Below, one piece after another: positions 12,992 through 19,808 of a stretch of 20,013 nucleotides of DNA (its first letter is position 1; every line of letters starts with the position of its first letter). The notes below the pieces were generated by a model. That model was not told the origin of the DNA. It saw only the letters and a program-made list of their open reading frames with translations, and searched no databases. Source of the DNA: a virus; the IMG/VR virus record IMGVR_UViG_3300027736_000304, positions 1 through 20,013 of that record; one strand, given 5' to 3'. The translations under genes were made by a program, and so were the position numbers.

Positions 12992-13217
12992 AGCCCATGC
13001 AATCCTTGACAAAATCAGAGATGGAATGCCCGTGGCTGGCGCAACTCAAGCCTTGGAACGGACAGGGGATATTCCTCGACTATCTGGTCAACCACTATGC
13101 TTTATTGGCTATGAACAAAGGAACAATCGACCATGCCAGGCACATGACCAAGCTGCTGAAGTCGGATTTTCCTACTCTGCCTACCTTGATTGTCCAACGA
13201 CTGAAAGTGCTACATGA
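12978..13217 (+). CDS. small early protein, frame B (79 aa)
   Basis: The ATG abuts the stop of the 268-residue frame (TGAATG), and the stop shares ATGA with the 68-residue gene, so it fits the operon exactly. The first half (MTKSEAHAILDKIRDGMPV, ALERTGDI) resembles short phage proteins of the form MT-EA--LL--I--G. The second half is less protein-like. It overlaps an 82-codon frame for nearly its whole length. Either both are made, or one protein is made through a frameshift near 13070. Confidence 0.5.
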   Translation: MTKSEAHAILDKIRDGMPVAGATQALERTGDIPRLSGQPLCFIGYEQRNNRPCQAHDQAAEVGFSYSAYLDCPTTESAT

Positions 13218-13236
13218 GCAAAGACGAATTGATTGA
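12988..13236 (+). CDS. small early protein, frame A (82 aa, GTG start)
   Basis: The GTG shares GTGA with the methyltransferase stop; an in-frame ATG lies at 12997. The second half (GIFLDYLVNHYALLAMNKGT, then IDHARHMTKLLKSDFPTLPT) is a regular amphipathic helical pattern and looks more protein-like than the competing 79-codon frame there. The first half is less convincing. The end overlaps the 68-residue gene by 23 bases. No function can be named. Confidence 0.45.
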   Translation: MKPMQSLTKSEMECPWLAQLKPWNGQGIFLDYLVNHYALLAMNKGTIDHARHMTKLLKSDFPTLPTLIVQRLKVLHEQRRID

Positions 13237-13420
13237 AATGCTAAAAATAGCAAACTGCGACATAAACACCATTATTTTTGCTGTTAACGCTTGGGAGATG
13301 GGCGCGGAATGGCAAAAAGAACAATGTGCGTTGCTTTGTGAGGAAGAGCGCATAAACGCCACCCACTACTCAGCCCCTACCCAATCAAATTGGTTGGCAA
13401 AGAAAATACGCGCCACATGA
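13214..13420 (+). CDS. hypothetical early protein (68 aa)
   Basis: ATGA overlaps join it to the 79-residue frame before it and the TGT-like gene after it. It reads MSKDELIEMLKIANCDINTI, then WEMGAEWQKEQCALLCEEER and a basic end (WLAKKIRAT). Small phage proteins with an E(R/Q)CA--CEE helix followed by an Ile-Arg tail are very common in early operons and have no known function. Confidence 0.7.
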   Translation: MSKDELIEMLKIANCDINTIIFAVNAWEMGAEWQKEQCALLCEEERINATHYSAPTQSNWLAKKIRAT

Positions 13421-14094
13421 TTCACTATCACGGCACACCCATATCGCCTATAAAAGCGATTGAAACTATGGGTGGTAAGCATTTTTGTGTGTCTTACGCT
13501 AGACCAGATGACCTTAAACGATGTTTGCGCCTTGGGCAAAGCCTAATGCTTGATAACGGGGCATTTAGTGCCTATACCCGTGGATTACAGTTTGACCGAG
13601 ATGGATTTTACGAGTGGGTAGAGCCTTTGTTAGCCCATCCCCATTGGGCGGTAGTGCCAGATGTGATTGACGGAACTGTGGAACAACAACGGGAAATGGT
13701 CAAAACATGGCCTTTCCGCAAAGAGTTTGGGATTCCAGTTTGGCACTTGGGGCTACCGATTGACTACCTTTTGGAGATTTCAGACCAATGGGGTCGTGTG
13801 TGTTTTGGCTCGGCTGGTGAGTATTGGCAAATTGGAACGACCAAGTGGTGCGGAAGGATGGACGAGGCTTTTAATGCTTTGTCTAAGACTTTTGGCAAGC
13901 TGCCTTGGGTTCATGGACTGAGAATGTTGGGGCAGTCGGCAGGCCCGTGGCCTTTGGCAAGCGCAGACTCCACCAATGTTGCCCTACACCATGCAGAAAA
14001 CGCGCCTTGCGCGGGTTGTATGGCTAAACGCATAGATTCCACTAACCCGCCCCTCAAATGGGAAAACAAACCTTTGCAAGAATCATTTTTATGA
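13417..14094 (+). CDS. TGT/DpdA-like transglycosylase-fold protein (225 aa)
   Basis: The ATG at 13417 (MIHYHGTPISP) shares ATGA with the gene before; a TTG nine codons upstream is not needed. Motifs suggest the tRNA-guanine transglycosylase TIM-barrel superfamily, closest in my reading to DpdA-like phage proteins: SLMLDNGAFSAYTRG with Asp46, WAVVPDVIDG with Asp82 and Asp85, VWHLGLPIDYLLEI, WVHGLRMLG, and a C-terminal CAGC near HH that could bind zinc. The superfamily exchanges guanine for a 7-deazaguanine in tRNA or, for DpdA, in DNA. No preQ0 synthesis gene is seen here, so any base would come from the host or from genes outside the window. Its place after the methyltransferase fits DNA modification. 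Confidence 0.6.
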   Translation: MIHYHGTPISPIKAIETMGGKHFCVSYARPDDLKRCLRLGQSLMLDNGAFSAYTRGLQFDRDGFYEWVEPLLAHPHWAVVPDVIDGTVEQQREMVKTWPFRKEFGIPVWHLGLPIDYLLEISDQWGRVCFGSAGEYWQIGTTKWCGRMDEAFNALSKTFGKLPWVHGLRMLGQSAGPWPLASADSTNVALHHAENAPCAGCMAKRIDSTNPPLKWENKPLQESFL

Positions 14095-14513
14095 CACTAA
14101 TCGTAACTTTTGAGGTCGAAGGTGACCCAGTACCCAAAGGCAGACCAAGGTTTGCCCGTAGAGGTCAATTCGTGCAGACATACACCGATGCCAAAACAAT
14201 CGACTACGAAACCCAAGTAGCCATGAAAGCAAGACACGCAATAGGCGCATCAGAGCCACTACAAGGGGCTTTAACTGTGTTTTTATACCTTCGCTATGGT
14301 GTACCTACTTCCTACTCTAAAAAGCGCAAGGAAGCCTGTTTACGAGGTGTGGAATATCCCAAGAAAGTAGATTTAGATAATGTTTACAAAAGTATTACCG
14401 ATGCCATGCAGGGCATTGTTTATTTAAATGACTCGCAGATCGTAGAGGCGCACATCACCAAGGTCTATGCCGAGACTGCTGGCGCAAACATCATGGTGCA
14501 AGAATGCGAGTAG
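14091..14513 (+). CDS. rusA: RusA-family Holliday junction resolvase
   Basis: The ATG at 14091 shares ATGA with the previous stop and gives a 140-residue protein of normal RusA length. It begins VTFEVEGDPVPKGRPRF, and the catalytic region is KKVDLDNVYKSITDAMQG followed by LNDSQI, with acidic residues Asp94, Asp96 and Asp114 in the RusA pattern. RusA dimers cut four-way junctions made during recombination and replication. With ERF, YqaJ, NinB and an HNH protein it forms a full phage recombination set. Confidence 0.92.
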   Translation: MTLIVTFEVEGDPVPKGRPRFARRGQFVQTYTDAKTIDYETQVAMKARHAIGASEPLQGALTVFLYLRYGVPTSYSKKRKEACLRGVEYPKKVDLDNVYKSITDAMQGIVYLNDSQIVEAHITKVYAETAGANIMVQECE

Positions 14514-14908
14514 AGTTAAACAAGGACAACGCGACTGCGGTGATGGGAACGCTGTGGCCAAAAGTCAAAGAAGCCCTATCATCTGGCAAGCAATTGACCT
14601 TGGAGATCAAGAACGCCAGTCGGTCATGCCCACAGAATTCCAAGTATCACGCCATGATTGAGGAAATAGCCCAACAAGCCTCACACTTAGGCGCAAAGTG
14701 GGATGCCGAGGATTGGAAACGAATGCTAGTTTGGCAGTTTTGCAAAGACCAAAAACTTAATGAGGGCAAGATTGTGCCAAGCCTAGACGGGACGGGAATT
14801 GTGCAGCTCGGTCAGCAAACCCGTAAATTCACCAAAGAACAAGCATCTGAGTTTGTGGAGTGGCTACACGCATGGGGTGCAGAACACGGGGTTACCTTTG
14901 AACAATAA
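14504..14908 (+). CDS. ninB: NinB-like recombination protein (Orf family)
   Basis: The 134 residues match lambda NinB/Orf. The core SCPQNSKYHAMIEEIA (42-57) is followed by HLGAKWDAEDWKRMLVWQF, VPSLDGTGIVQLGQQTRKF and a helical end FVEWLHAWGAEHGV. Lambda Orf acts like RecFOR, helping annealing or recombinase proteins load on single-strand DNA covered by SSB. The start overlaps the RusA stop by 10 bases. The rusA-ninB-HNH order resembles the nin region of lambdoid phages. Confidence 0.92.
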   Translation: MRVELNKDNATAVMGTLWPKVKEALSSGKQLTLEIKNASRSCPQNSKYHAMIEEIAQQASHLGAKWDAEDWKRMLVWQFCKDQKLNEGKIVPSLDGTGIVQLGQQTRKFTKEQASEFVEWLHAWGAEHGVTFEQ

Positions 14909-15155
14909 ACCTACCCTAGAAGAGCGCAAGCACTTAGCCCAGATCAAGGAAATGAACTGTGGGGTCTGTGACGCGAGTGGCCCAAGTGACGCGCACCACA
15001 TCGTCCAACATGAGCAATATCTTTGCATTCCCTTGTGCAAAGATTGTCATCAAGGGGCGCACAACGGAATACACGGACAACAAAGAATATGGAAGGTTTA
15101 TAAAACAAATGAGATGACAGTATTGAACGAAACGATAAGAACCTTGCTAAAATAA
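14898..15155 (+). CDS. HNH nuclease, Ref-like (85 aa, TTG start)
   Basis: From the TTG at 14898 the protein reads MNNKPTLEERKHLAQIKEMN, then CGVC, DAHHIVQHEQ, CIPLCKDCHQGAHNGIHG and WKVYKTNEM. Paired CxxC motifs plus the HH of the ββα-metal core and HNGIHG define a compact HNH domain like that of Ref, a RecA-dependent nuclease, and related phage proteins. It would cut DNA during recombination. An ATG in frame starts too late (inside the fold), and a GTG at 14877 is an alternative. The 11-base overlap with ninB suggests coupling. It is the last gene before the terminator. Confidence 0.85.
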   Translation: MNNKPTLEERKHLAQIKEMNCGVCDASGPSDAHHIVQHEQYLCIPLCKDCHQGAHNGIHGQQRIWKVYKTNEMTVLNETIRTLLK

Positions 15156-15172
15156 AGAAGAGCAGTTGCCTT

Positions 15173-15198
15173 TGGGGGGTGCTCTCCCCCACCTTTTT
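15173..15198 (+). terminator. rho-independent terminator ending the rightward early operon
   Basis: TGGGGG (15173-15178) and CCCCCA (15186-15191) pair perfectly around a 7-base loop, followed by CC and five T residues (15194-15198). It lies 17 bases after the HNH stop and 9 bases before the next ATG, so it separates the recombination genes from the glycosyltransferase/terminase module. Confidence 0.85.
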
Positions 15199-15207
15199 AG
15201 GATATAT

Positions 15208-15576
15208 ATGGCTTACGAAAACCAAAAAGATGTTGCAGACTTCATAAGCACATTACTCCACTCGGGAACTGTTACCCACTTCATGCACTTGTCCACCACC
15301 GATCTAGGTGTGCATAAAGCCTTGGGCAAATACTATCCCCAGATCATTGAGTTAACCGATAGATTTGCAGAAGCCTACTCAGGGTGTTACGAGCGCATCA
15401 AAGATTTCCCAGAAAACTTCCATAATGCTAAAGACCCAATGAAATACATGGTTAGCATACAAAACTATGTAATAAAAAACAGAAAAGCAATGCCTGATGA
15501 GAGTCAATTGCAAAACATTGTTGACGAAATAGCGGAATTGATTGACAGGACGATCTATCGTTTAGGGTTGCAATGA
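15208..15576 (+). CDS. DUF5856-like phage protein (122 aa)
   Basis: The ATG at 15208 follows AGGA by 5 bases and lies just after the terminator; a longer frame would run through the terminator stem. The protein is all-helical: VADFISTLLHSGTVTHFMHL, THKALGKYY-like helix (HKALGKYYPQIIELTDRFAE), AYSGCYERI, and LQNIVDEIAELIDRTIYRL at the end. This matches the DUF5856 pattern in phages as I recall it. The His and Glu residues spaced along four helices (HFMHL, HKAL, EAY, DEIAE) recall ferritin-like proteins, but metal binding is only a suggestion. The end shares ATGA with the glycosyltransferase. Confidence 0.75.
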   Translation: MAYENQKDVADFISTLLHSGTVTHFMHLSTTDLGVHKALGKYYPQIIELTDRFAEAYSGCYERIKDFPENFHNAKDPMKYMVSIQNYVIKNRKAMPDESQLQNIVDEIAELIDRTIYRLGLQ

Positions 15577-16250
15577 TCAGAATCTTTGCAGGCTACGACC
15601 CTCGGGAGGCTATTGGGTATCATGTTTTTACCCAATCCTTGATTGAGCGCACCTCAGAAGCGGTGGCGATCACGCCTTTTTTTGGCAAGCAAAGAGACGG
15701 GTCGAACACATTTATCTACCAAAGATTCTTAGTGCCTTACTTCACAGGGTTTAGAGGTAGGGCGATATTTATGGATGCAAGCGATATGCTGATGCTTGCC
15801 GACATAGCCGAACTGGACAAGTTATTTGACCCCACCAAGGCGGTGCAAGTAGTTAAGCACAATTACTTTACCAAACACAAAAGGAAATACATTGGCACAG
15901 CGATGGAGACCAAGAACGAGAACTATCCGAGAAAGAACTGGTCGAGCCTGATACTGTGGAACTGTGAGCATCCTGACAACAAGGTGTTAGACCCTGATTT
16001 TGTGGATGACCATACAGGAAGTGAACTACATCGGTTTGAGTGGCTAAAAGACGATCAGATAGGTGAGTTACCAGAAGAGTGGAATGTTTTGGTGGGTGAA
16101 GATCAACACAACGCCAAGATAGCGCATTACACTCTTGGAATACCAGAGTTTGAGCATTACAAGAATTGCGCGTATTCTCAGGAATGGCACAAAACCAAGT
16201 CAAGAATGCTTAACGGGCTGATAAACATGAAGGAAAACGCTCATGCCTGA
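15573..16250 (+). CDS. glycosyltransferase, GT-A fold (GT8-like)
   Basis: The 225 residues open IRIFAGYDPREAIGYHVFTQ, then GSNTFIYQRFLVPYFTGFRG and AIFMDASDMLML, where Asp68-Ala-Ser-Asp71 is the metal-binding DxD-type motif. Conserved WSSLILWNCEH and a late GEDQHNAKIAHYTLGIPEF fit family 8-like nucleotide-sugar transferases. It would move a sugar from a nucleotide donor to an unknown acceptor: phage DNA, a virion protein or host surface sugars. It is coupled to the DUF5856-like gene by ATGA and overlaps the next gene by 8 bases. Confidence 0.8.
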   Translation: MIRIFAGYDPREAIGYHVFTQSLIERTSEAVAITPFFGKQRDGSNTFIYQRFLVPYFTGFRGRAIFMDASDMLMLADIAELDKLFDPTKAVQVVKHNYFTKHKRKYIGTAMETKNENYPRKNWSSLILWNCEHPDNKVLDPDFVDDHTGSELHRFEWLKDDQIGELPEEWNVLVGEDQHNAKIAHYTLGIPEFEHYKNCAYSQEWHKTKSRMLNGLINMKENAHA

Positions 16251-16608
16251 ATATAGTGATGAAGAAATTTACAGTCAATTGGCTAAAGCGTTGTCATCAC
16301 CAGTTCGCTATGACGCATCTGGCAATATTATCGCAATACCAAAAGGCTTTGCTGGCGGGGGTCGAATTGGCGCAAATATTCCATTGTCAAACAATGAATC
16401 AATAAACGCTGGTTTAAGTATGTCTGGGGTACAAACGCCCAATTTTCAAGAATTAAAAGCACAGGGCATGGATTTGGCGTATCAAAAGGGTGATGAGACT
16501 TATGGAATGCGTTACAACAGACCACCTCCTATCCCTATGACTGACCCACATGGAAGGTTACAAGCCCCACCGCCAAGATTTATGCTCAATTACTCTAAGA
16601 GATATTGA
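16243..16608 (+). CDS. hypothetical protein upstream of the polyvalent protein (121 aa)
   Basis: It begins MPEYSDEEIYSQLAKALSSP and holds a Gly-rich turn (GFAGGGRIGANIPL) and a Pro-rich C-terminus (NRPPPIPM, LQAPPPRFML). GGGRIG followed by beta-like repeats recalls short tail or assembly segments found in phage polyvalent proteins, but I cannot name a family. The start overlaps the glycosyltransferase by 8 bases and the stop shares TGATG with the next gene. Confidence 0.6.
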   Translation: MPEYSDEEIYSQLAKALSSPVRYDASGNIIAIPKGFAGGGRIGANIPLSNNESINAGLSMSGVQTPNFQELKAQGMDLAYQKGDETYGMRYNRPPPIPMTDPHGRLQAPPPRFMLNYSKRY

Positions 16609-17936
16609 TGCCTGATTACAGAGCATTAGCCCAAGCCTTGGGTACATCGCAACCAACCCCACAAGAGATTGAGCGCATGGCAGCATTGCAAAGCCCCGCC
16701 TTTGGTGTATTTCCGCAGATGAAACCTTATCGGTCTGAGCAAGACATAACGGCAAGTGCCAATGTGCCTGTGGATGTGCTAAGAGGGCGTATTGCTGGCA
16801 CACGGGGTTTATTTGGCGATGTAGTAAACCAACCAATACCAATGGTCAGACCGCTACAACTTCTTAGCCAAGCGTTTACAGGACAGCAAAAGTACCCTGA
16901 TACGGAACATTATTTAGAAACAATGCCATTAAAGTCAAACACACCAATTGGTGATGTTGCGGGAAGAATGGGCAGCTTTGCGCCAATTAACCCAATGCCT
17001 GCGGTAAAAGGCTACCTCAGTTTATTGGGTAACGAGATCAACGCAGGGATGACGGGACAGCCGACCAGATCGGTTATTGGGCAGATGACACCCAAGCCTT
17101 TACAGATATTTATTGGTGAAAACGCAAAGACTTGGGACAAAGTAGATGCTGTTAGAGCGCAAGCAATGGAGAAGAAAGGCGCAACACCAGAAGAGATTTG
17201 GACAGAAACAGGCACATTCCGTGGCCCAGAAGGTAAGTGGAGACAAGAGATAAGCGACCAAAACCTTGGTATACAAGATTTTAGGAACACGGGTGGCGCA
17301 TTGGTGATCAAGCACCCAGAACTGCAAGCCTCTTATGAGCAATTGCCTAGAGGCGTAAAAGTAGTGCCAACACCAGAATATGAGCAAATGGCATCCTACG
17401 AAGCCCCAAAGAGGGAATTAGATTGGCAATTAGGGGAAGGTGGAACTATTCGCGTTCCAACCAATGAGCCAACACCGATAGATGTATATGCCCATGAACT
17501 GCAACACGCTGTGCAAGCCAAAGAGGGGTTTCATCCTGGCGGTAACCCAAAAATGTTTAAGCCACATGATGTGTTTACTACGCAAGCATTAGAAGATTCG
17601 GCAATTATTGACAAAATGATGCGTGGTGCAAACTTAAGTCAATTAGAAGCACAGCAAAGGTTTGAATCAGTATTTCAACGAAAACCAAGCGCAGGGGCAT
17701 TTGCCGCACTTGAAAGAGTAGGAACTGGTGACAAATTAGATAAGGCTGTGGAAGCGGCTAGACTTTCTGATAACCCAATGGAATCATATTTCCGTTTGGC
17801 TGGCGAAGCAGAGGCTAGAGCAGTCCAAGAACGCTTAAATATGACGGATACAGAAAGACGGGCTAAGTTTCCTTATGAATCTTATGATGTACCCAAAGAA
17901 AAACTTATAATTAAAAATACTTATAATGGAAACTAA
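16608..17936 (+). CDS. polyvalent-type protein with HELQH metallopeptidase-like domain (442 aa)
   Basis: The ATG at 16608 overlaps the previous stop (TGATG). The N-terminal half (1-160) is a linker-like region. The middle has FIGENAKTWDKVDAVRAQAM and WTETGTFRGPEGKWRQEISD. The C-terminal half holds VYAHELQHAVQAKEGFHPGG, with His296-Glu297 and His300 as zinc ligands and catalytic Glu, and RLAGEAEARAVQ with Glu400 as likely third ligand. This layout matches a zincin-like domain of large polyvalent phage proteins, which can be carried with the DNA into the host. The substrate is unknown. Its place between a glycosyltransferase and the terminase, not beside a portal or MuF gene, is uncommon in my experience. 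Confidence 0.7.
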   Translation: MPDYRALAQALGTSQPTPQEIERMAALQSPAFGVFPQMKPYRSEQDITASANVPVDVLRGRIAGTRGLFGDVVNQPIPMVRPLQLLSQAFTGQQKYPDTEHYLETMPLKSNTPIGDVAGRMGSFAPINPMPAVKGYLSLLGNEINAGMTGQPTRSVIGQMTPKPLQIFIGENAKTWDKVDAVRAQAMEKKGATPEEIWTETGTFRGPEGKWRQEISDQNLGIQDFRNTGGALVIKHPELQASYEQLPRGVKVVPTPEYEQMASYEAPKRELDWQLGEGGTIRVPTNEPTPIDVYAHELQHAVQAKEGFHPGGNPKMFKPHDVFTTQALEDSAIIDKMMRGANLSQLEAQQRFESVFQRKPSAGAFAALERVGTGDKLDKAVEAARLSDNPMESYFRLAGEAEARAVQERLNMTDTERRAKFPYESYDVPKEKLIIKNTYNGN

Positions 17937-18237
17937 AGTAGTTAAAAGTAGGAAGAAGGCGGGAGGGCGTACATCAGGAACGCCCAACAAGACCACACAA
18001 CAGGCAAGGGAGGCGATTGCTTTGTTTGTTGATGGTAATGCACACAGATTAGCAGAGTGGCTAGATAAGGTCGCAGATGGCATTCCTGAGGCAGATATAA
18101 AACCCAACCCTGCAAAGGCATTTGAGTTATTCCAAAGCGTAGTGGAATACCATGTGCCTAAACTTGCTAGGACAGAGATAACGGGCGCAGATGAAGGCGC
18201 AATCGAAATGGTGGTCAAGTGGGAAGGCGCGAAGTAA
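17926..18237 (+). CDS. small terminase-like protein (103 aa)
   Basis: It starts with a basic tail, METKVVKSRKKAGGRTSGTP then NKTTQQAREAIALF, the GGR-GTPNKTT opening of small phage proteins placed before terL (DUF5681-type). The rest is helical (HRLAEWLDKVADG; AKAFELFQSVVEYHVPKLAR). Position directly before the large terminase and a DNA-binding N-terminus support the small terminase subunit, which selects the packaging site. It overlaps both neighbours (11 and 19 bases). Confidence 0.75.
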   Translation: METKVVKSRKKAGGRTSGTPNKTTQQAREAIALFVDGNAHRLAEWLDKVADGIPEADIKPNPAKAFELFQSVVEYHVPKLARTEITGADEGAIEMVVKWEGAK

Positions 18238-19538
18238 TCATCCCCTACTCTCCGAGAGAGGCGTTCATGCCCTTTCACCAAAGGACGGAGAGATGGTCTT
18301 GTCTGGTGGCACACCGAAGGGCGGGGAAGACAGTCGCAGCTATCAACGATCTGATACGCAGAGCATTGACCGAGGGTGGGGTGAGAGCACAGTATGCCTA
18401 TATAGCCCCGTTCAGAAGTCAAGCCAAGTCTGTGGCGTGGGATTACCTAAAGTTCTACGCCCAACCCGTAAGTAAAAGCACCAATGAGAGCGATCTAACA
18501 GTCGAACTGGTTAACGGGGCAAAGATCAGACTATTTGGCTCAGACAACGCAGATGCTATGCGTGGACTAGGATTCAATGGGGTATACCTAGACGAGTATG
18601 GAGACTTTAAACCTAGTGTGTGGGGTAATGTCATAAGACCCACTTTGTCTAGCACCTTGGGTTGGGCAGTCTTTGGGGGTACTCCAAAGGGAAAGAATCA
18701 GTTTCACGACATATACAGGGTTAGCCAGGCAACCCCAGATTGGTTCTTGCTACGCCTACCAGCCACAGTCTCTAAGATACTGCCTGACTCGGAACTGAGG
18801 GCTGCCAAAGACCAATTGAGTCAAGACCAGTACGACCAAGAGTATGAGTGCTCGTTTGAGGCAGCTATCCTCGGGGCGTTCTACGGGGTGGAGATGCGCC
18901 AACTAGACGCAGATGGCAGAATCCAAGACCTCAAGTTTGACCCTGATGCACCAGTATTCACAGCGTGGGACTTAGGCTATCGAGATGACACCGCGATCTG
19001 GTGGTATCAGGTAGTCAGGGGTGAGATTCATGTGATGGACTACTACGCAGTCTCAGGCGCATCCATCGAGGAAATAGCCAATGTTGTGAACTCTAAGGGC
19101 TATCGGTACACCAAGCACTACCTACCGCATGACGCTAGAGCCAAGACCCTTGCATCTGGAGGCAAGTCAATCCTTGAACAACTTGCTAGTCACCTTGGAG
19201 GGATTGGCAAACTAGCCATAGTGCCTGAGATCGGGGTGCAAGACGGCATACAGGCGGTGCGGATGATTCTGCCGAAGTGCTACTTTGACCCGATCTGTGA
19301 TGAGGGGCTAGAGGCACTCAGACAGTACCAAAGAGAATATGATGAGGACAAGAAAACTTTTCGTCAAACTCCAAGGCATGATTGGTGTTCACACCCCGCA
19401 GATGCGTTTAGAATGCTTGCAGTCGCGTATCGTCAGGACAAGTCAAACGAACCCCAACCCAAAGGGAAGACTTTACAGACGATTACGCTAGACGAATTGT
19501 GGGATTTTGAAACTACACATAAAGAGGAACGCATATGA
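18219..19538 (+). CDS. terL: terminase large subunit (packaging ATPase and nuclease)
   Basis: The 439-residue protein has an N-terminal ATPase with Walker A AHRRAGKT (31-38), Walker B GVYLDEYGDF (Asp125-Glu126) and the coupling segment FGGTPKGKN. The C-terminal RNase H-like nuclease has AWDLGYRDD (Asp251), LPHDARAK (Asp305) and SHPADAFRM (Asp395). It pumps DNA into the capsid and cuts the concatemer. The start is a GTG (18219) inside the end of the small terminase gene. The family resembles the P22/podovirus type. Confidence 0.94.
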   Translation: MGRREVIIPYSPREAFMPFHQRTERWSCLVAHRRAGKTVAAINDLIRRALTEGGVRAQYAYIAPFRSQAKSVAWDYLKFYAQPVSKSTNESDLTVELVNGAKIRLFGSDNADAMRGLGFNGVYLDEYGDFKPSVWGNVIRPTLSSTLGWAVFGGTPKGKNQFHDIYRVSQATPDWFLLRLPATVSKILPDSELRAAKDQLSQDQYDQEYECSFEAAILGAFYGVEMRQLDADGRIQDLKFDPDAPVFTAWDLGYRDDTAIWWYQVVRGEIHVMDYYAVSGASIEEIANVVNSKGYRYTKHYLPHDARAKTLASGGKSILEQLASHLGGIGKLAIVPEIGVQDGIQAVRMILPKCYFDPICDEGLEALRQYQREYDEDKKTFRQTPRHDWCSHPADAFRMLAVAYRQDKSNEPQPKGKTLQTITLDELWDFETTHKEERI

Positions 19539-19807
19539 GTGCACCAGTAGCAGAAGTCGGTGGATACAAGAACATCACAGCAACGGGGGCGGTCTCGACA
19601 GGGGCTTGTCAACTTATTGGGTTCTATGTGAATAGCACTAACGCAGGCACATTAGTTCTTACAGATGGTGGCGCAGGCGGTACAGCGATGTCTGGAACTA
19701 TCACACCAGCCATAGGGTTTCACCGATTCCCTGCCAATGTAGGAACAAGCCTCTATGCGACTATCGCTGGAACTGCATTGAATGTGACATTCTTCTACGC
19801 GGCTTAA
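19535..19807 (+). CDS. small beta-rich virion-associated protein (90 aa)
   Basis: The ATG shares ATGA with the terminase stop. The protein is rich in Gly, Thr, Ala and Val with alternating strands (AVSTGACQLIGFYVNSTNAG; GTLVLTDGGAGG; YATIAGTALNVTFFYAA). No Lys or Arg cluster and no membrane segment is present. Its position between terL and the portal and its beta-sandwich-like pattern suggest a capsid decoration, neck or fibre-like part. The family is not recognised. Confidence 0.65.
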   Translation: MSAPVAEVGGYKNITATGAVSTGACQLIGFYVNSTNAGTLVLTDGGAGGTAMSGTITPAIGFHRFPANVGTSLYATIAGTALNVTFFYAA

Positions 19808-19808
19808 T

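Noticed and set aside
15173-15198. G6/C5 hairpin as a bidirectional terminator
   Set aside because: Only the rightward side has a T run; leftward the stem is followed by AAAGGC.
17835-18422. 195-codon leftward frame across the small terminase gene
   Set aside because: Opposes two well-supported genes and has no ribosome site or family; a shadow of biased codon use.
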